Source: Atherinomorus stipes
Taxonomy: Eukaryota > Chordata > Actinopteri > Atheriniformes > Atherinidae
Assembly: GCA_023101725.1 (NCBI GenBank)
Contig: JALJCO010009099.1
Coordinates: forward strand, 248,001-312,000
DNA length: 64,000 nt
Direction of reading: 5' to 3'
The notes under the pieces were generated by a model that had not been told where the DNA came from, ran no database searches, and worked only from the letters and a program-made list of their open reading frames with translations. Shown here one piece after another: positions 59,680 to 64,000 of this stretch. A program made the position numbers and the translations under genes. Numbering within the stretch: position 1 is the stretch's first letter; the number at the start of each line of letters is the position of its first letter.

Positions 59680-60421
59680 AGCAGAACTCAGTAACTTCAG
59701 CTCGGGGCTCCCCCTAGTGGTTACCTTTCACAGTCTTAAAGTTCAACCCCCTTACACCCCCACAGCACACAGACGGCTTCTCTACCTGTCTTTCCTCTAT
59801 TTTGATCCCGGGATATATTTCTAAGCGTTTACTAGCTCGTTGATGCTGCGTTGGTAGCAGCACGTCGTCTCCCTCTGCTCAAAGCAGTCCTGTATCTTCT
59901 GAAACGGGATGTTTTACCCGCGATTTGCGGGTAAATATAGCATGTATTATATTTTTCTCTGGTGTTGGCGGGTAGCAGGTAAGAATACAAACTTTTATCT
60001 ACTTTTTGGGGACGTGACAAGTGATTATTGAGCTTGAAGCAGTGATGCTTCACCCGGCGCCCAGGCAACGCAAGCTACGTGAATCACTCTGATCCAACAA
60101 AGAGTTGGTTATGAGAGCCAGGAGCCGTGTTTAGGTGGTGTGAAGCTAAAGAAATGTTTTCTTCGAATTAGCGCTGGTAGTCTGGTTCAAATCAGAGCTG
60201 GAAGCAGCTCAGTAGATAGGGGACCTGAGTACCGTACAGCGGTTTCTGTTGTCACAAGTTCTGCTCGGGTCGGCGCAGGCAAAGTTGTATTTAGCTGCTC
60301 GTAGGCCAGAGGCACCGGTGGGAGGGGGGGAAACATGGAATCGCTCCGTAAACACTTTGTTTAGCCCGACAGGGATTCCGAAAAGCATTTATTGAGGTAA
60401 AAAAGTTACTGAGGTTCCCCT
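59680..60421. mobile_element. TTAA-class MITE, family D (AG…AACTCAGTAACTT ends), 742 bp
   Basis: Perfect TTAA lies on both sides (59676-59679 and 60422-60425). Left AGCAGAACTCAGTAACTTC pairs with the inverse of right AAGTTACTGAGGTTCCCCT, differing by a few changes. It is inserted inside the Tc1-like element at 59540-60757. The interior includes CpG-richer sequence (59820-60300) without a recognised ORF. Confidence 0.8.
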
Positions 60422-60571
60422 TTAAATGAAGGTTTTTATTAGTAAGGGAGGGAAAATGGCTTTGTAACCTTTTCCAGACTGATTGATCTCAATTCATTTG
60501 TTTATCAATTGTTTCTGAATTTCTTTGGATAGCAGTAATCACTTTTTCACACAGGGCCATGGAGGTTTGGA

Positions 60572-60594
60572 CCCCCCCCCCCCCCCCCCCCCCC
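60572..60594. repeat. C23 homopolymer
   Basis: Twenty-three consecutive C residues lie inside the right half of the Tc1-like snapback element. Confidence 0.9.
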
Positions 60595-60759
60595 TTTAAA
60601 AATAAAAATCTCAATTTAAAAACTGCATTTTGTGTTTACTTGTGTTTTCATTGTCTCACATTTAAATTTGTTTGATGATCTGAAACATTCAAGTGTGACA
60701 AACATGCAAAAAAAAAAAAGAAATCAGGAAGGGCGCAAAAACTTTTTCACACAACTGTA

Positions 60760-62158
60760 GAGAGAGAGCTGTGTTACTGTAAGGAAGAAACAGCTACTAT
60801 TCTTGATGTCAAATAAACATGTCAGCATACTTTATCATCTTTGACTGCTTCTTATTGCTAAATCTTTGCAGGGTGGCTCTGCTCCCAAATCTCCTCCCGG
60901 TTTGAACTGAAATCCTGCCGGGGGAGGGAGTAGGATTGAAGCTAAATAAATGACATGTCCTACATCTGCCTTTTTACGTATGTTTTCACAAAGCCTTTTG
61001 TGAGTATCTGAGCCTGTGTACGCGTCCAAGTGTTGAACTATGTCTGTCTCTTGGTATCCTCCTCTCACTCAGCAGCATGTGTTTTTGATTACAGTCCTGC
61101 ATTCCTACCTCTTTCTGCCCGTGCGGCTGCTGTAGCGTCACGTCTTTGTGCAACTGCCAGCTATGGTGCGGTATCCCATGAAGCCACAGCGCTCTGTGTA
61201 TGACGAAGCCTCCCATGTCTGTCCCTTCGTATGTCTATTTGTCTGATGGAGGACAGTCCATTGTTAACAGATGGTAATGTAATAACCTGACCTCTTCACC
61301 CAAGTGTAGCTGCCATGCAACCTCTACTTCATGTTGGATGATATGTTAAGTGTGTCCTGGACAGCTTGTCAACAAACACATAGGGGAAGCCAGTAAACGA
61401 CGCGTTGCGGTTGTTTTAACCCCAGTAGGGCAAAGCACATTAATCACTGTAAAGGCAGAGATGATAATGAGGTGTTTGGTGGTCGGCTGCAAATAGCTGG
61501 AAATGGAACTGCACTGTGTAAAGGTGTCATGCTGTTGGTTCTGTCTCATATGCAAGTACTGGGCTGGTAGATTAACAGTGGGCAAAATAGAAGGAAAACC
61601 ATAATACCACCATGGCAGTATCTCTTTTAGATTGAGCAGCAGCTAACACTAACAATGATACAAATATTAGCCTACTACTGAAGTCCTGAAACTTCTTTTT
61701 TATGAAAATGAGTTTAAGAACTACAAGTGGTTTGATACGTGTTTTTAAAACAACACTAGTTGTTCTGTTTGGGTTTGACTGTTTTTTAACATTACAAGCT
61801 GCAGTTAGAATGAAGCCTTTGTGCACATGAGATGCTGTGTGGAAAATTATGAGGAAAATTTTTGAGAGTTTAAAATAAATGACTGGGATATATTTTGCTA
61901 TACATCATAAAGCAGTGACAGGAAATTGAAAATGTTGGAAGTGAAAAAGCGAGGAATTGTGCTGCAATACTGGAAGCCAAACTGGTCTGAAACACCTGTT
62001 ATTGAAGCCATACAGAATTTGATTATAGTGTCTCAAAAATTTTTTTTTATTTAGATACTGGTAAAACCTGCTTTTCGCCTTAACTCTAATGTATTTATAT
62101 TCTGTATTGTTAAAGCCGTCTGCAACTGTAACTTGATGTTGTTTTGTCCGTCCAAAAC
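60760..62158. other. No feature recognised
   Basis: Complex sequence. Minus-strand frames at 60835-61068, 60986-61216 and 61346-61585 lack motifs. Confidence 0.4.
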
Positions 62159-62753
62159 AAGGGATTCCTACATGTTTTAGGTTAAGTTAAGTTAAGTTTA
62201 AGACGTTTTAAGACCTTTTTTTGACCACTCGGAAACAGAATTTAATGCCCATCTCACAACCACACTGACAGAAACACACATCCGTCTACATTAACAAAGA
62301 TATTGTCAAAAAAGATAGACTGAACAAAAACTTTGCCATCATTTACGTTAATCATTGGTACCTGGTTTGAAATTTTCTTCCAAAAGGTAACCGATGTTTA
62401 CGCAAACACGCAAATATCAGGCACACAGGTGACAGCTGTGCAAAGACCCGCCCTGATCTCTTCCTGATTGGCTAATATAAAGGCTCTGTCAAGATTTATT
62501 GGTTGGGAAAAACACATGGATCTATTTTGTTTTTGTTTCGTATTTTTCGTTGTTGTTTGTTTATTTGTTTTGGCTTGTTTGTTCAGTCTCATTTTTCTAA
62601 GTGACAGAAATCTGTCAAAGCCTAAGATAATTTAAGGGCTACCATATGAAATTTAAGACCACAACTATCAAATTTAAGGGCTTTTCAAGGTATTACATGC
62701 AGATTTGTAAGTTTAAGACATTTAAGACTTTTTAAGACCCCACGGGAACCCTG
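62159..62753. mobile_element. Probable hAT-like MITE with 'TTTAAGAC' subterminal repeats
   Basis: Left 'agggattcctaca' and the inverse of right (cagggttcccgtg) are related termini. 'ttaagac' words cluster at both ends (62195-62215 and 62652-62738), with a (TTAAG)n stretch at 62182-62200. This is typical of a common fish MITE. The target duplication is unresolved. Confidence 0.55.
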
Positions 62754-62767
62754 AAAACTGGTCTTGT

Positions 62768-63070
62768 ACCCCTTTCCCACTGGCCAAAAGACCCTCTAAA
62801 ACCCACAAACAATTGGTTTTCAGTGGCAGTGGGAAAGGTTAATTGACCCGTGTCAACCTGCACCAAACGGCTCAAAAAGAAACGTGGGTTAAAATCGCCC
62901 TTAAATAGCTCGGCTCCGATCGGCTTCCAGTGGGAACACCAGACCCAGGTTGAGCTGTGAATTTACGTGATGACGTTGGGTGGCACGTGCCTATGTCATG
63001 ACATCGTGCCAGTGGCGTCTCATATAACGTACCAAAACAACTCTGCTTCGGCCACAAATTCCTGTTGCCT
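62768..63070. mobile_element. 5' part of a 'CCCCTTTCCCACTGGCC' repeat
   Basis: 'acccctttcccactggcca' followed by 'aacccacaaacaa' and 'cagtgggaaagg' is a recognised fish repeat start. An internal partial inverse (62825-62839) exists, but the true right terminus was not found. Confidence 0.4.
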
Positions 63071-64000
63071 ACGTTCCATCTGCGCTAGAAACTGACAAAA
63101 CCTTTTGACATAAGGAACTTATGTTGTATGTTAGAACCGAGGTGGATAACTACACTTTGTGAGCTTCTTATATTTCAATCTTAATTAGCAATAGCTGGTT
63201 GTTAAATAAATAGCTGTTACCTTTCTACCCAACAGTTATTTACAGTGCCAATTTATACTTTGCAGTGGTTTAATGGAAATGCTAATGAGAACAAAGATTT
63301 AACTGTGGATGTAACCAGTAGTGACCCATTTTCTGTTTGTCCACAGAGGAATGAAGGTACTTTAACCCTATAAGGCTGTAAGTTTAATTTTTATACAATT
63401 TTACACAATATACAAAAATTTGTATTGTTTGCTCTTTCATGGTTTTTTAACCTTTTCTTTGACACCTACAGGACTGGGTCACCGGTGAGCAAGTGGTGAT
63501 GAAGAGGCCAAATAAATACATTTTTAAAGATATTTTTAAAGATTTTTTTTTTTTAAATTTAATTTTCTCCCCATTTTTCTTGGGCCAGGCTTTAAAGGGT
63601 TTCAAAACGGGACATGGAAACAGTTGTTGGGTGAGATTTTTATAACATCCTATAAATATAACCTTTGAGGAGTCTTCCTTGAATTTGAGAATCATGTAAA
63701 AGCTGAATCCAAAATTCCTTACCAGCAGAGTGTGTGTGTGTTTGTGTAGACAGAAATACGCCTGGTGATGTATTCACTTGTCTCCAAGAATCCTTTGAGT
63801 GTTATTACCCCATTACATCAGCAAACTGCAAAACAATGGGTGCATATTTTCACACTGCAGAATCTAATATCCGATTATTTTTATTGAATCAAAGGGTAGG
63901 TCTCCCAGTTCATTCAATTCTGATACTACAACTGCAGTGACATTTAGGAGAACAATTATTTTCAGATCTGCCTTTACCGACTGCGGCTGTGATGCAAATA
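63071..64000. other. No feature recognised
   Basis: AT-rich to the window edge. T-runs at 63545-63554 and a short (TG)n at 63729-63740. Confidence 0.4.

Larger units (their letters stand above)
59540..60757. mobile_element. Tc1/mariner-like snapback element, split by a TTAA MITE
   Basis: The right end '…gcgcaaaaactttttcacac' + 'aactg' is followed by TA (60758-60759). The left part (59556-59679) 'cccccttcctgaatt', 'acatgtttgtcat', 'ttcagatcatcaaacaaatt' and 'acaagtaaacacaaa' is the inverse of 60600-60735. The left outermost bases are missing or degraded, so the left limit is approximate. A C23 run (60572-60594) interrupts the right half. It has no ORF. Confidence 0.75.

Overview
The window looks like intergenic or intronic DNA from a teleost fish, probably a percomorph. 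I infer this from the teleost-type repeats: Tc1-like elements, L2 LINE tails, PIF/Harbinger, hAT-type MITEs and TTAA-flanked MITEs. I found no convincing host protein-coding exon, tRNA, rRNA or CRISPR array on either strand. Every open reading frame with recognisable protein similarity is a transposon relic. The other open frames are short, low in complexity, or lie inside repeats.

Layout. At 1.2-2.8 kb a tandem duplication is split exactly at its junction by a Harbinger-like MITE. A short hairpin MITE, an L2 tail and a deleted Tc1 element lie at 6.2-7.7 kb. A TAGGGCTGTC-ended hAT-like element lies at 8.5-9.7 kb. The best-preserved coding relic is a PIF/Harbinger element at 10.1-11.7 kb with convergent transposase and SANT/Myb-like ORFs. 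A hAT element at 13.6-15.0 kb carries a nested TTAA MITE. A 910-bp near-palindrome lies at 17.9-18.9 kb, and an L2 reverse-transcriptase C-terminus at 21.3-22.2 kb. The stretch from 22 to 34 kb holds Tc1 fragments, (TA)n and two 'ATCG-rich' MITE relics. A nested MITE pair lies at 34.9-35.7 kb, a large inverted repeat at 37.4-38.8 kb, and further MITEs at 40.9-42.7 kb. A Tc1 transposase pseudogene lies at 49.1-50.3 kb, a self-complementary minisatellite at 51.4-51.9 kb, and a second copy of the 35-kb MITE at 53.5-54.0 kb. A second deleted Tc1 with both termini lies at 56.7-57.6 kb. (TA)n arrays flank a retroposon tail at 59.2-59.5 kb, and a Tc1-like snapback with a nested TTAA MITE lies at 59.5-60.8 kb.

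No gene network can be read here. The most coherent biological signal is a set of at least four sequence-unrelated MITE families that share one terminal grammar: a TTAA target duplication with AG(G)...CCT ends, as in the Kolobok/T2 superfamily. Three of these copies sit inside other transposons, and two of those give a clean empty-site reconstruction. Several long, complex, repeat-free stretches (about 16.0-16.6, 26.6-26.9, 31.7-31.9, 44.3-44.7 and 58.4-58.95 kb) look like conserved non-coding element candidates. That is an impression from composition only and needs a cross-species alignment.
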